The notes: generated by a model from the sequence alone, not told the origin. A DNA stretch of 64,000 nt from Helianthus annuus (GCF_002127325.2 NC_035436.2:16403194-16467193), one strand, 5' to 3'. Shown: positions 47,050 to 58,931, counted from the stretch's first letter. Numbers and translations: made by a program.

Positions 47050-47072
47050 CTTCCAAAAGAGGAAAGGGTCAG

Positions 47073-47172
47073 CTGATCGAACAGCATCCCTGATCGAGCA
47101 GCTGTCCGATCGAACAGCCTGTTCGATCGGCTAGCCTGTTCGATCGGCTTGCCCTGTTCGATCGGCTTGCCT
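47073..47172 (-). repeat. CGATCG word array upstream of the TATA box
   Basis: Six CGATCG or GATCGA words in 100 bp, such as GTTCGATCGGCTAGCC and TGTTCGATCGGCTTGCC, 25-125 bp upstream of the TATA box on the minus strand. Copy at 55643-55742 in LTR3; missing from LTR1. Confidence 0.85.
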
Positions 47173-47703
47173 GGTTTTGAGTGTTTCGCGACGATTTTCG
47201 ATATTTCGAGTTCGATGAACGATGATTTGAGAATGATAGAATTCCCTATCAAATTACTTTTAGTTCCAACTACTATATCTAATATACAAGCATCCTTACA
47301 ACCATTTCGGGTTTGATTTCCATTGAGTTTGATTCACCTTTGAGTCTTGATTGATTTGATTGATTCACCACACACTTTAACACAAAAGTAAGCATGCACA
47401 AGTAACACATAAGGCACACACACACGTATAAAAAGTACTAAAATCCCCACACTAGAGTTCGATGATTGATTTGATTAGCTTGATTATTGATTGACTAGCT
47501 TTATTGCATTGTTACTTCCTATCATTCACAGTCGGTCGTTGATTCACAGTTCGATTGTCGGTCGATTAGTTTGATTATACAACACTTACTCCAAATAATA
47601 TGAAAATCAAAATGAAACTAAAATGAAATTAATCTTTATTAATCTTTAATTCCAATAACAGTCAACACTTGACTTTGACTTTTGGAAAACACGGGGTGTT
47701 ACA

Positions 47704-47720
47704 GTCTCCCCTCCTTTAGG
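47704..47720 (-). promoter_or_regulatory. Polypurine tract of Tekay-B
   Basis: Minus-strand CCTAAAGGAGGGGAGAC abuts the 3' LTR (LTR2). It is preceded by TTTCGGGACGAAA, the same palindrome that precedes the Tekay-A purine tracts. Confidence 0.85.
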
Positions 47721-47791
47721 GAATTTCGTCCCGAAATTAGGCCGAGAACCGTACATCGCCGTGTGATTTTTACCAATTTGATGCTTCAGAT

Positions 47792-50700
47792 CTATCTGAA
47801 TAACTGCGGGTACTTGGCCTTCATGTCACTTTCGAGTTCCCAAGTGAACTCCGCGCCTCGTTTGCCTTCCCATCGTACTTTTACAATAGGAATGCGAGAG
47901 CGTCTGAGTTGCTTGGTTTGTCGGTCCATGATTTCGACAGGCTTTTCCACGAAGTGTAGCGTCTCATTGACCTGAAGATCGTCGAGTGGTATTATCGCGT
48001 CGTGGTCGGCTACGCATTTTCGAAGGTTTGAAATATGGAAAGTCGGGTGGACATTGCTGAGTTCCTCCGGTAATTCGAGTTTGTAGGCAACTTTACCGAT
48101 CCTTTCCAGAATCTTAAAAGGTCCAACAAATCGAGGCGCAAGTTTCCCTCTTTTGCCGAATCGGACTACTCCCTTCCAAGGTGATACCTTTAGGAGCACG
48201 TAGTCGCCAACTGCAAATTCGCGGGGCCTGCGTCGTTTATCGGCGTACATCTTTTGTCTGTCCCGGGCCTTTACCAAATTTTCCCTTATCTGGTGGATCT
48301 TGTCAGTCGTTTCTTGCAGAATCTCGGGCCCAGTCAATTGTGAATGACCGACCTCGTGCCATACAATAGGCGAGCGACATCTCCTACCATACAAGGCTTC
48401 GAAAGGTGCCATTTCGATGCTGGAATGATAGCTATTATTGTACGAAAATTCGACCAACGGTAGGTGTTTGCTCCAACTACCACCAAAATCGATAACACAC
48501 GCACGGAGCATGTCTTCAATAGTACGAATCGTTCTTTCAGTCTGCCCGTCGGTTTGCGGGTGGAATGCGGTACTCAAATTCAGCGTCGTACCAAGAGCTG
48601 CTTGAAAAGTTTCCCACAATCTCGATGTAAACCGAGCATCGCGATCCGAAATGATGTCTCGAGGCGTACCATGATTCTTAATGATCTCGTCGGTGTAGAT
48701 TTGGGCTAGCTTGGCCACCTTATAGTCTTCTCGTATTGGCAGAAAGTGGGCTGATTTGGTTAGACGGTCGACTATAACCCAAATACTGTCGTGACCTGAT
48801 GGCGTGGTCGGAAGCTTAGTTATGAAATCCATAGCTATGCTTTCCCACTTCCATACGGGTATCGGCGGTTGTTCGAGTAAGCCTGAAGGTCTTTGGTGTT
48901 CAGCCTTGACTCTTGCACAAGTTAAACAGCTACCAACATATAGAGCAATATCCCTTTTCATCCCAGGCCACCAGTACTTGTAGCGGATGTCCTGGTACAT
49001 TTTGTCCGCACCGGGATGAATGGAATATCGGGATTTGTGGGCTTCGTTCATGATGATCTTTCGCAAATCTGTCCTCCTCGGAACCCAGATTCGGTCCAGA
49101 TAATAGAATATCCCGTTGGCTTTGCTCACGAGCTGAGTTCCATCGTGATAGATTCGTTCTTTCTTCAACGTACGCTCGTTAAAGCAAGCGTGTTGTGCTT
49201 CGCGGATGAGAGCTTCGAGGTTATACTGAGCCTGGATGTTTCGAACACCTATCACGTAATTCTTTCTGCTGAGGGCGTCTGCAACTACATTCGCCTTGCC
49301 TGGGTGATAACGGATCTCACAGTCGTAGTCGTTGAGAAGTTCTACCCATCGGCGTTGACGCATATTGAGTTCTCTCTGGTTAAAGATATGTTGCAGGCTC
49401 TTGTGATCGGTGAAGATCGTACACCTTGTACCATACAGGTAGTGTCGCCAAATCTTTAAGGCAAAGACAACTGCGCCTAGCTCAAGGTCATGGGTTGTAT
49501 AGTTCTTCTCGTGGATTTTGAGCTGTCGAGATGCGTAAGCTATAACCTTGTCTCGTTGCATGAGAACACAGCCAAGTCCAAGGTTTGAAGCATCACAATA
49601 GACAACGAAGTCATCGCTTCCGTCCGGCAGTGTAAGAACTGGTGCATGGCACAGCATGTGTTTGAGGGTTTGGAAAGCAGTCTCCTGCGCGGATCCCCAC
49701 ACAAAAGGCTTGTCTTTATGAGTAAGAGAGGTAAGTGGTACAGCAATCTTCGAGAATCCTTCGATGAATCGCCGGTAATAACCAGCTAATCCGAGAAAAG
49801 AGCGAACTTCTGACGGATTCTTTGGCGTAACCCATCCCTTGACCGCCTCAATCTTTGCAGGATCAACGTGTATACCCCGACTATTCACAATGTGACCCAG
49901 AAATTGAACCTCCTCCAACCAGAACTCACACTTAGAGAACTTGGCGTAGAGTTGGTTTCCCTGAAGCAACTCGAGAACCAATCGCAAATGCTGCGCATGT
50001 TCGGCCCTCGATCTGGAATAGATCAGGACATCGTCGATAAATACAATGACAAAACGGTCTAAGAACGGTTTACACACACGATTCATCAGATCCATGAAGA
50101 CCGCGGGTGCGTTGGTCAAACCAAAAGGCATGACAACAAATTCGTAGTGGCCGTATCGGGTTCGAAAAGCGGTTTTGGGTATGTCTCCCTCCTGAATCCG
50201 CAACTGATGGTAGCCTGAACGTAGATCAATCTTGGAGAAACACTGAGCACCTTGTAGTTGGTCAAACAGATCATCGATTCTTGGTAAGGGGTATCGGTTC
50301 TTGATGGTCAGCTTGTTCAATTCCCGGTAATCGATGCACATTCGGAACGACCCGTCCTTCTTTTTGACGAAAAGGACTGGTGCGCCCCAAGGAGAAGTGC
50401 TCGGGCGAATGAAGCCTTTTTCAAGTAACTCTTGGAGTTGGTTTGAGAGTTCTCGCATCTCAGATGGAGCGAGTCGATACGGAGCTTTGGCCACTGGGTT
50501 GGCTCCTGGAATAAGGTCGATTCGAAAGTCGATATCACGATTTGGGGGTAATCCAGGAAGATCATCAGGGAACACATGAGGAAATTCTCGGACAACAGGA
50601 ACATCCTTGACTTCAACTTTCTTTTTCTTGTCCGTCTCTGTTACAACAATGTTGGCCAAGAAGGCTCGATATTCCTTGCGGAGATATTTGCGAGCTTGAA

Positions 50701-52408
50701 GACAGGACATGAGCTTGAGATCTTTCGCAGTAGTTTCACCATAAACACATAGAATATCACCACTAGCTAGCACAAAACGTATCATCTTATCGGCACACAC
50801 AACTTCAGCATGGTTTTCACGAAGAAAGTCCATGCCTACTATGACGTCGAAACTTCCGAGCTGCATCGGGATAAGATTGATAGGAAAGATATGGCTGTTG
50901 AGCTCGAGGGTACAATCACGGAGCACAGAATTGACAGCAATGGTTCTTCCGGTAGCGATTTCTACTTCGAAGGGTGTCGAAAGATAAGAGCGCTTACGCC
51001 TAAGAAGCTTCTCAAATTCAAATGACACAAAGCAGTTATCGGCTCCAGTATCAAACAAACATGATGCATATATACCATTCACAAGGAACGTACCATTGAC
51101 CACGTTGTTATCAGCTTGAGCCTGACGTGCATTGATGTTGAAGGTTCTGGCGTGAGCTGCTTGCTGTTGAGGCTGTTGTTGTTGAGCTTCTTGCTTGACT
51201 ACCCTGTTCGGGCACCGGTTTGCAAAGTGGTTAGGGTCACCACATGCAAAGCAGGTCCGAACATTGGTTGTTGGGGCCTGAGCGGCTTGAGGAGCTTGAG
51301 GAGCAGGTAGCAGGGCTTGGTTAACAGCAGCCTGAGCTTGCGTTTGACGGGGACCATAGCGGCAACTCGCAGTGAAATGCCCGTAAACGTTGCAGTGGGC
51401 ACAGAATCGGCAGGCCACACCCACCGGGTGATGATAGGAACATGTAGCACAGAGTGGGTGGGGGCCGGTGTACGCACGCTTCGCTGGCGGCGCATTGATC
51501 ACTGGCGCAGTGCGCTGTGGTTGTTGCTGTTGTGGTGGTACTGACTGAAGAGGAGCGGCATTGGTTGCGGCGGCACAACCCTTGTTCTTCTTTCTTCTTC
51601 TCGAGGACTTGGAGGCTTGAGTGGTGGTGTTGTCGGTTGATGCGGCGGTGACTTGATGCAGGGGCTTGACTTGCTTATCCCAGAAACCAGCCTTCACCCG
51701 CTTGTCATTAATCTCAGCGGCGAGCAGGTAGGTCTCCTCAATCGTTGCGGGCTTTGAAGCTAGGACAAAATCCGCTACACAGTCAGGAAGAGCGCGGATG
51801 TACTTTTTGATGGTCATGTCGGGAGTCTTGACCTGGTCTGGACAGATGATGCTTAACTGCTTGAAGCGAGCAGTGAGACCAGCGTTGTCACCCTTGTCTT
51901 GTTTAATACCCCAGAATTCATCCTCCAACTTATGACGCTCATGGGAGGGACAGTATTCTTCGATCATGATTTCCTTCAGCTTCTTCCATGACAGAGCATA
52001 GGCTGCGTCGTTTCCGCGCTTGTTTCTTTCAGCAGTCCACCAGTCCAAAGCACGGGACTGGAAGACGCCAGTAGCATTGAGAGTCCGGAGATTATCTGGG
52101 CATCCACTTTGACGAAAGGTGACTTCTATCGAGTCAAACCAGTGAAACATAGCCGTTGGACCATCCTCGCCGGTGAACTCTTTTGGCCCACATGCCTTAA
52201 ATTGCTTGAAGCTAAAAGCAGTCTTGCTGGATTCTTTCGGAGCATCAGCTTGTGACATCTCAGATGATTTGCTGGCGTTCTCATAAACCTCACTCACGGC
52301 CTTCGCCACGGTCTTAGAGATGATAGCAGCCAGACGTCGATCTCTTTTCTCCTGGCGGGTAAGACGCGAGCGTGATCTAGGTTGTCCAGATGACGACATG
52401 GTCTGCAA
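47792..52408 (-). CDS. Gag-Pol polyprotein of the full Tekay-B copy
   Basis: 1,538 residues in one frame. A basic N-terminus rich in Ser/Arg leads into the gag domain (about 65-240). Two CX2CX4HX4C knuckles follow (336-349, 386-399), then protease (DTGA at 453), reverse transcriptase (VFIDDVLIY near 790), RNase H (VVYCDAS), integrase (HHCC then DDE, with [13 protein letters not shown]), and a chromodomain-like C-terminus (TWELE). ATGs at codons 1 and 4 are both possible starts; the MSSSGQ start is the more usual kind. No stop or frameshift is seen, so it may be active. Gag is diverged from Tekay-A and lacks the gag intron. Confidence 0.95.
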   Translation of the reverse strand: MQTMSSSGQPRSRSRLTRQEKRDRRLAAIISKTVAKAVSEVYENASKSSEMSQADAPKESSKTAFSFKQFKACGPKEFTGEDGPTAMFHWFDSIEVTFRQSGCPDNLRTLNATGVFQSRALDWWTAERNKRGNDAAYALSWKKLKEIMIEEYCPSHERHKLEDEFWGIKQDKGDNAGLTARFKQLSIICPDQVKTPDMTIKKYIRALPDCVADFVLASKPATIEETYLLAAEINDKRVKAGFWDKQVKPLHQVTAASTDNTTTQASKSSRRRKKNKGCAAATNAAPLQSVPPQQQQPQRTAPVINAPPAKRAYTGPHPLCATCSYHHPVGVACRFCAHCNVYGHFTASCRYGPRQTQAQAAVNQALLPAPQAPQAAQAPTTNVRTCFACGDPNHFANRCPNRVVKQEAQQQQPQQQAAHARTFNINARQAQADNNVVNGTFLVNGIYASCLFDTGADNCFVSFEFEKLLRRKRSYLSTPFEVEIATGRTIAVNSVLRDCTLELNSHIFPINLIPMQLGSFDVIVGMDFLRENHAEVVCADKMIRFVLASGDILCVYGETTAKDLKLMSCLQARKYLRKEYRAFLANIVVTETDKKKKVEVKDVPVVREFPHVFPDDLPGLPPNRDIDFRIDLIPGANPVAKAPYRLAPSEMRELSNQLQELLEKGFIRPSTSPWGAPVLFVKKKDGSFRMCIDYRELNKLTIKNRYPLPRIDDLFDQLQGAQCFSKIDLRSGYHQLRIQEGDIPKTAFRTRYGHYEFVVMPFGLTNAPAVFMDLMNRVCKPFLDRFVIVFIDDVLIYSRSRAEHAQHLRLVLELLQGNQLYAKFSKCEFWLEEVQFLGHIVNSRGIHVDPAKIEAVKGWVTPKNPSEVRSFLGLAGYYRRFIEGFSKIAVPLTSLTHKDKPFVWGSAQETAFQTLKHMLCHAPVLTLPDGSDDFVVYCDASNLGLGCVLMQRDKVIAYASRQLKIHEKNYTTHDLELGAVVFALKIWRHYLYGTRCTIFTDHKSLQHIFNQRELNMRQRRWVELLNDYDCEIRYHPGKANVVADALSRKNYVIGVRNIQAQYNLEALIREAQHACFNERTLKKERIYHDGTQLVSKANGIFYYLDRIWVPRRTDLRKIIMNEAHKSRYSIHPGADKMYQDIRYKYWWPGMKRDIALYVGSCLTCARVKAEHQRPSGLLEQPPIPVWKWESIAMDFITKLPTTPSGHDSIWVIVDRLTKSAHFLPIREDYKVAKLAQIYTDEIIKNHGTPRDIISDRDARFTSRLWETFQAALGTTLNLSTAFHPQTDGQTERTIRTIEDMLRACVIDFGGSWSKHLPLVEFSYNNSYHSSIEMAPFEALYGRRCRSPIVWHEVGHSQLTGPEILQETTDKIHQIRENLVKARDRQKMYADKRRRPREFAVGDYVLLKVSPWKGVVRFGKRGKLAPRFVGPFKILERIGKVAYKLELPEELSNVHPTFHISNLRKCVADHDAIIPLDDLQVNETLHFVEKPVEIMDRQTKQLRRSRIPIVKVRWEGKRGAEFTWELESDMKAKYPQLFR

Positions 52409-53463
52409 TAGACATCGCCATAGGGCTTAACACAACGAATTCGAATCTCGCACGTTCTTAGATCTCTAAAGCTTAGAATCACGTCGCATCTCTCGTCACG
52501 TAACACATATAATCACATAAGCACATAATCATAGAGGCACATAAGCACAGAAGCAATTTGGGCACATAAGCAATTAAGCAAATAGAGCACTTAATTTCCT
52601 AAACACGTACGAAATCTTATCACAGAGGTAGTCAGAAAACAGAAACCTATAACCACAAGTCGAGTGCCGTTCGTTTTGCGTATCGGATAGCACCACATTG
52701 TATCGTCTATCTTAGTCGTATAGCGTAGCATAGCACACTGGTTTCGTTTAGATCACATCAACAGGGATTTGAATCGAGATAGGATAGCAGCAAAGGTCAC
52801 GCAGATTGATAACAAATGGAGTAATCAACGAATCTTAAAACACGTAAACAGGTAAATCATATAAATTCAACAAAACAACACTCAAAATCGGAAAATGGAT
52901 TGTCTGCGGCTACTAGACTTTGACTAACCATGACAATTTAACTATTCACAGTTGACTTGTCGTCACTTTCGACTCTAGGGGACATGTTCCTGCCTCGATT
53001 CTTGGGCATTATGCATGCGCATTCTAGGTCATACTCGTGAGTTCAGGTCGTTGGAGTCCGTCAATTGCCTTGGCGAGATAAAATAAGGTCGGAATAACTG
53101 CCAAGGTTAGGGTTTCACCCCTAGCTTAGCAATTTCTTCCTTGTTTTAAGAAAATTTTAGAGGAAAGTTTTCATCAAATTACGGGTTTCAGCCCTAATTT
53201 GGTATAATTCTCCCCCGTTTGTTGATGGAAATTCACACAAAATAATCGGCAAAGATTTGTAATTTAGGCAGGAATTTGCGGGTTTCACTCCTAATCCCGT
53301 CCAAATTACAAAATTTGGCTCGGAGTTCGGATGTAATGATAGAATAGAAGGAATCAACATAAAATAAGCACATAAACTTGGTCTCTTGGTTCCTAACTAT
53401 AGTCTAGGTCTCTAAGACAGCGATCCGGACTAGATCGTGTCCAACCTAATTCCCTATAGTTAT
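52409..53463 (-). other. Leader of the full Tekay-B copy
   Basis: About 1 kb between the primer site and the gag start. It has short 'gcacataagca' repeats (52500-52580), otherwise nothing recognisable. CTATTGCAG just upstream of the gag start could be a splice acceptor, but I see no convincing donor. Confidence 0.65.
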
Positions 53464-53476
53464 GGCTCTGATACCA
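53464..53476 (-). other. Primer binding site (initiator tRNA-Met), full copy
   Basis: Minus-strand TGGTATCAGAGCC, four bases inside LTR3. Confidence 0.9.
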
Positions 53477-53480
53477 AATC

Positions 53481-56273
53481 TGTCACACCCCAACCGATGG
53501 CGGAATCATCGGGGCGCGGCACTGAGCGAAACAGATTGTTCAGAAGTTTCCACAACAACTATCATACAATTCAGTTATATAACACGTCCCATACCATGTC
53601 CCAAACAATAACAAGTTATCATAGAAATCAACTAAACAATATGGGAACTGTTCCGACAACTCAAATTCTTAATTATTACAGACCGAAAGTAAATATTGTT
53701 TTAAGACTTCTAGACGGCTAACTATAGATCTTACTGACTACAGGTGCCAGTACAAGATCTACAGATAATTATGGCCCTGGAGCAGGTATATGGACACTGT
53801 CCTAAGGTCACTGGCTCCTAGAAGCTTATTATTGCCTCGCTTCCCTAGCACGCTAGTAGCTTAAACACCTGTCACATACGTTAAAATAAAAGTCAATACA
53901 TATAATGTAAAGGTGAGTACACAAGTTTGATATAGCATATAGAGTTCGAATAGTTTACGCATAACCAAGCACGTACACAAGGGCAAACGATGCATGTAAA
54001 TTATCAACATGGGACCATCGATACCAACGACTGCGGGTTGACTGTCCGAGACAGTTCGCAATACATGATTACCACCGTAATCCATGCAAGTAATTGTCCT
54101 TAGCAACCCCCGTGTGAACGGGTGCTGAGTCCAAACTATAGTACTACGTTGCTAAAGCAGGCAGATAGCACTCCACGTGTAAACATAATAAACAGCAATC
54201 ATTTAGACAAGTAATACATGCAAGTAGGTTAGCGTTCAAATAGTTTGTGTTGTTTGTGAATTTGATAGATTACGTATGTAACACCCAAAAGTGCTGAAAG
54301 CAAAAAGGGATCGAGTATACTCACAGTGGTTGATTGTGGATTGAAGGGAGCACTGAGAATAGTTTAGCCTGAATGGTTCGATAACACAACTATGAGTAAC
54401 GCGGAAAGGTAAACAATGTACTTGGATCGAGTAGGCCATTCGATCGGACAGCAGTTCGATCGAGTGGGCTGTTCGATTGGTTGGAAAGTCCGTTCGAACA
54501 TCCATTCGATCGGCCGGCTGGCTCGATCGGCTGGTTCCTTCAAGTGGATTGTTTCTTCCTTTGATGTGAAGGATGTGTTTGTGTATGATGGTTTGTACTG
54601 CCTTTCAAGTTGGCCGATCGAACAGCTGTTCGATCGGTTAGCCCAACCGATCGGCTAGCACTTCATTGTTTTCAAATATGTCACTCGATCGGTTGGCATG
54701 TTCGATCGGGTGACATTCCAATGTTTCGAAAAGTCTAAGTGTTTTGAAGTATAGTATCTCATGATTCGAGCAGTAATGATTACAATCGAGTGGCGTAGTC
54801 GATCGAACAGTACCTCGTCAATACTACACTTTTGTGAGTTTGTGGGACTAAGTGCTAGTCGATCGGTTAGCCTAGTCGATCGGCTGGCATAGTCGTTCGG
54901 TTGGGCTGTTCGATCGAACAGCCTAGCCGTTTGGCCAGCTACTCGATTTGGTTAACCTATCACTTAACACTTGGTTATTCCCGTTGTTTGTTGATGTTTT
55001 AGAGATATTTTGACTACGAGTTGAACCACAGGACTGAAGTCCCCACTTAGCCTACTGACTCGAGCAGGAATCACCCAAACTCGGTCAGAGACGGTTTGGA
55101 ACTTAAGTTTAACGCTTAACCCGAAATCGGTATATCTCTTGGTAGAACCCGAATCTTGAACCATGTGTTTGTTTAGGTTGATTTGTAAATCGGTTCAAGT
55201 CTCGTTTTCACCTTTTTGAGTGTAAAAGAGTTGAAAGATAGATGAAAACCCATCTTCCAATCCTTTTCCACCGTGAAATGTTAAGATCTTTGGAAGATTT
55301 TAGGTTATTTATGTGGAAATCGGTTAGATCTAGCTTATTCATGGTTGAATGAAGTCAAGAACATGAAGTTCTTGATGAACACCAAGAACACCATGATGAC
55401 ATCACTCAAGAACACCTAGATCTTGGTGATTTCATGGATGAAATCCAAGTTTTGAAAGATAGAAAGATGGAGAATCGATTAATGAACAAAAACGTACAAG
55501 GATTAGAGCGAAATACTTACCGGTTTGAGAGAAATCTGAGATTTAGTGAGAAGAAGAGGCTGGTCGGTCAGAGCTTTTCCAAAAGTGGAAAGCTTGACAA
55601 GGACAGCCCTATTTATAGGCTTCCAAAAGAGGAAAGGGTCAGCTGATCGAACAGCATCCCTGATCGAGCAGCTGTCCGATCGAACAGCCTGTTCGATCGG
55701 CTAGCCTGTTCGATCGGCTTGCCCTGTTCGATCGGCTTGCCTGGTTTTGAGTGTTTCGCGACGATTTTCGATATTTCGAGTTCGATGAACGATGATTTGA
55801 GAATGATAGAATTCCCTATCAAATTACTTTTAGTTCCAACTACTATATCTAATATACAAGCATCCTTACAACCATTTCGGGTTTGATTTCCATTGAGTTT
55901 GATTCACCTTTGAGTCTTGATTGATTTGATTGATTCACCACACACTTTAACACAAAAGTAAGCATGCACAAGTAACACATAAGGCACACACACACGTATA
56001 AAAAGTACTAAAATCCCCACACTAGAGTTCGATGATTGATTTGATTAGCTTGATTATTGATTGACTAGCTTTATTGCATTGTTACTTCCTATCATTCACA
56101 GTCGGTCGTTGATTCACAGTTCGATTGTCGGTCGATTAGTTTGATTATACAACACTTACTCCAAATAATATGAAAATCAAAATGAAACTAAAATGAAATT
56201 AATCTTTATTAATCTTTAATTCCAATAACAGTCAACACTTGACTTTGACTTTTGGAAAACACGGGGTGTTACA
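53481..56273 (-). repeat. Tekay-B LTR3, 5' LTR of the full copy
   Basis: 2,793 bp. TATA box 55608-55619, upstream array 55643-55742, downstream array 54419-54955. Two differences from LTR2 found (55536 C for T, 55606 G for A). Confidence 0.95.
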
Positions 56274-56282
56274 CTAACCCCA

Positions 56283-56546
56283 TTATTCTTCGATTACATC
56301 CCTAACAAAGAGTGTAGGCATATCCTGATACCACTCTAAAACGCAAAGATAACCCATCTTGATGTTGTTTTCACGAACCCATGCTGGCCATCCCAATACA
56401 CTATACCTGTTTTTCTTTTTTCCTCTTTTTGGTTCAGCCGTGACGTTCAAGGTGGTTTCGACACCACGCCTATTTTTTATTGTTACCTTTCGGCAGCGAT
56501 CGATTCCCATGGCTTTTGCGACCTTTAACGACACCTCTGATCCCAT
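56283..56546 (-). pseudogene. Captured B3-domain-like fragment
   Basis: 87-residue minus-strand frame. It reads LKVAKAMGID near the start, then KKKNRYSVLGWPAWVRENN and MGYLCVLEWYQ. This follows the B3 DNA-binding pattern (ry..GW..F...n.l..gd.cvFe) of plant REM-type transcription factors, with Trp/Val for the usual Phe. It lies opposite to the Helitron coding strand, and its upstream end overlaps the start of the helicase frame near 56510-56546. Probably captured and fused to the helicase remnant. Fold assignment from pattern only. Confidence 0.55.
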
Positions 56547-57264
56547 TTCATCTTTAATTGATTTCGTGTACCCTTCAATTTTAGATAACTACAACAATCA
56601 TAACTACTTTAGGGAGAGGGCTATACTTACGCCTAAGAACAAGGTTGTGCATGAGATAAATGACAGGTTGTTAGCGTTATTCCCAGGCGAAGAAAGAGAG
56701 TATCTAAGCTCCGATAGTCTTTGTCAGACTGAGAATCCTAATTCAACACAGCTAAAACTATACTCACCAGATGTGTTGAATGGTCTTAAAGTATCAGGTT
56801 TGCCTAATCACAGGTTAGTACTCAAAGTTGGTGTGCCAGTAATGCTATTACGTAACATTGACCAACAAAATGGTTTATGCAACGGTACGAGGTTACAGAT
56901 ATAAAGATTATACAACCGTGTCATAGAAGCAGAAATCATATCTGGAGGAAATATTGGCACTCGCACCTACATACCGAGACTTAATTTGATACCTTCAGAC
57001 AAAAAGATTCCTTTTGCGTTTCAAAGGAGGCAATTTTCGATAGTTGTGTGTTTTGCGATGACTATCAACAAAAGTCAAGGGCAGTCGCTATCAAGGGTTG
57101 GTCTGTACTTGAGACAACCTGTTTTTACGCATGGTCAGTTGTATGTGGCTTTATCAAGGGTAAAATCCAGAGACGGAGTCAAATTGCTTATATTAGACAA
57201 GGACGGCAAACCTACCGATAAAACATCAAATGTTGTTTATAAGGAAGTGTTTAACAAATTGTGA
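56530..57264 (+). pseudogene. Helitron helicase, C-terminal part
   Basis: One frame with a single internal stop (TAA, 56902-56904). It starts in the family region NYFRERAILTPKN and continues through GEEREYLSSDS, GVPVMLLRNID, TINKSQGQSL (SF1 motif V-like) and LYVALSRVKS (motif VI), to a natural end at 57264. This is the last third of the Pif1-like helicase of plant Helitron RepHel. The Walker A and B motifs and Rep domain are missing. The helicase would unwind DNA during rolling-circle transposition; this copy cannot. Confidence 0.9.
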
Positions 57265-57388
57265 ACTTTGTCTTCTTTGTTTGTTTTCAATTACGTGTAA
57301 TGTTGATAAAGATGTTCGTAGTTCAACGTTTATTTAATTAAGATGTTTACTTAGATGGTGTTGAATAATATTAATTATTGTTGGTCCA

Positions 57389-57417
57389 CCCGTGTAACAC
57401 ACGGGTACTTAGACTAG
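57389..57417 (+). other. Helitron 3' terminus: hairpin and CTAG
   Basis: CCCGTGT-aac-ACACGGG hairpin (57389-57405), then eight bases and CTAG, followed by T. It lies 125 bp after the helicase stop, the usual place. Confidence 0.9.
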
Positions 57418-57418
57418 T

Positions 57419-58931
57419 AAAGAACGATTTTTGTAATTTACTCCCTGAAAAATGAATAAAATTTTATATAGGGGTACATTGTGGTGAGATCAGGACCACA
57501 AAACGTAAAGGAACCAAGGAACAAACACAAATTTCTTGCACATGTCTAGTCATTTTGATCATTCATTACTCTCTCTTATCCTATTTAGTGGCGTAGATTG
57601 GGTTATTCCTTTTTTATTACAAAAATAAATAATTAAACACATTAATAATTGATACATTCCTAAAAATGAAAAAAGTACAGTCCTAAAATTGAAAAAATTA
57701 ATACATTCCTAAAAATAAAAAAAAATACATTTCTAAAATAAAAAAATTGACATTCCTTAATCAATACATTCCTAAAAATAAAAAAAAAATAACATTCTTA
57801 AAAAATAAAAAAATGGCATTCCTAAGAATCCCAATCACCCAACCACGATGGGGGCAGGGATACTGAACAAAAAAATGGCATTCCTAAAATTCCCAATCAC
57901 CCAACCACGGTGGGGGCAGGGAGACGGAACAATCACTGTCATAATCGTCGCGACCTTGGCGAACCTGACATTCAACGAGGCAGGGTTTCGGGTGTTGGGG
58001 GCGTATATCCTCATCCTACCATCTATCTACATATTCCTCCCTCGGGTTAGTTTCATAGGCTTTGGCTTATGTTGGGACGTCTTGTGTCGGGTTCGGCTTT
58101 GTTGGTGGAGTGTTTGGCGGTGCAGGATGAGACGCCTCACCAACACTTATACCTGCAAGTTGAAGTCGACTCATGGTATAATCGTATGCCCAGTTCAACT
58201 CTTCAACAGTTGAATGGTCTGGATGTTGTAGTTGGTAGTATTCTTAAATATGAGGTTGGTTTGTAGGCGGTGGGTTTGTAGGTTGTTGGTTTGCAAGACG
58301 TCTTAAACGCGGATGGTTGGACGAAAGCGGGTTTGAAGGTAGCGAGTTTAAACGACGACGTGTTAATCGTCGACGGTGTGAAGATTCCATTCGTTTGGTG
58401 GGAAACGAATAACCTCCACCTATGTTAATGGATTATATTAAGAAACTATATTGAACGTAGAGAAGTAGTAAAAATGGTTGAGATTTTGGAGTGGGGTATA
58501 ACGTGAAATGGGATGATTTAAACATGAATGATAAATGTGTGAAATGTAAATATTTTAAATAAAAATATTTTTTTTTTAAATTTACAGCAATATTGCCGTT
58601 GAAAAGCATTCACATTCAACACAAAAAACAAAAACGAGCGGAAACTTCTTAGACCCAACCCAACCCAACCTGCCAGCTAGACCGACGGCTGTGTTTGGGA
58701 GTGGGTAGGGGTTACCTGCTTGCCAAGCCGCATACGTCCTGAGTCCCCTAAGAGTCTTAGAATGGTATGGGGTGCGAGAAACAAACAAATTGTTTAATGG
58801 TGGGTCAAATAAGAGGTAGAAGTGGTTGAGATATACTGTAAAAGGCGTTCCTCTGGATAATAAATCAGGCGGACGAAAAATATTTGGATTTAGATTTATG
58901 GTGTGATTTCAAGCTTTCAATTGTGTCATTC
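57419..58931. other. Unassigned repeat-rich stretch with decayed ORF remnants
   Basis: ACATTCCTAAAAATAAAAAA-like units repeat about eight times at 57640-57830. A ~60-bp unit with CCCAATCACCCAACCACG occurs twice (57826-57930). On the minus strand 58000-58390 holds frames with plausible protein composition (EELNWAYDYTMSRLQLAG) broken by stops and shifts; I do not recognise the family. TTAGAATGGTATGGGGTG at 58756 looks like a Harbinger end. A TATATAGGGG edge at 57467 resembles a (TA)-inserted element end without partner. Confidence 0.4.

Larger units (their letters stand above)
44911..47703 (-). repeat. Tekay-B LTR2, shared by both bodies
   Basis: 2,793 bp, TGTCACACC to TGTTACA. It serves as the 3' LTR of the full copy and the 5' LTR of the deleted copy. 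It differs from LTR3 at 46966 and 47036 only, as far as I found. Confidence 0.95.
39502..56273 (-). mobile_element. Tekay-B tandem array: three LTRs, one deleted and one full body
   Basis: The order is LTR1 (39502-41682, truncated), deleted body (41683-44910), LTR2 (44911-47703), full body (47704-53480), LTR3 (53481-56273). The outer flanks carry the same 5-bp duplication CTAAC (39497-39501, 56274-56278), so the array derives from one insertion. The repeats differ at only a few bases (39617, 42006, 55536, 55606). The deletion removes 3,161 bp with a 3-bp CCT overlap at 41680-41682. Confidence 0.93.
34687..57417 (+). mobile_element. Large Helitron interrupted by the Tekay-B array
   Basis: The 5' end TCTATACCTTATAATAAAAC follows an A (34686). 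The 3' end is a 7-bp hairpin and CTAG (57414-57417) followed by T, as for insertion between A and T. Both coding ends of a RepHel gene are inside: N-terminal exons near 38737-39300 and the helicase C-terminus at 56530-57264. The Rep nuclease and most of the helicase are missing. Pieces of F-box and B3 genes are present. Without the inserted array it would be about 6 kb. That both ends belong to one element is inference from their canonical form and from the RepHel pieces on each side. Confidence 0.7.

Noticed and set aside
43838..52408. Two independent Tekay-B insertions
   Set aside because: No target duplication is seen at the inner LTR, while the outer CTAAC repeats match each other; tandem array formation explains it better.
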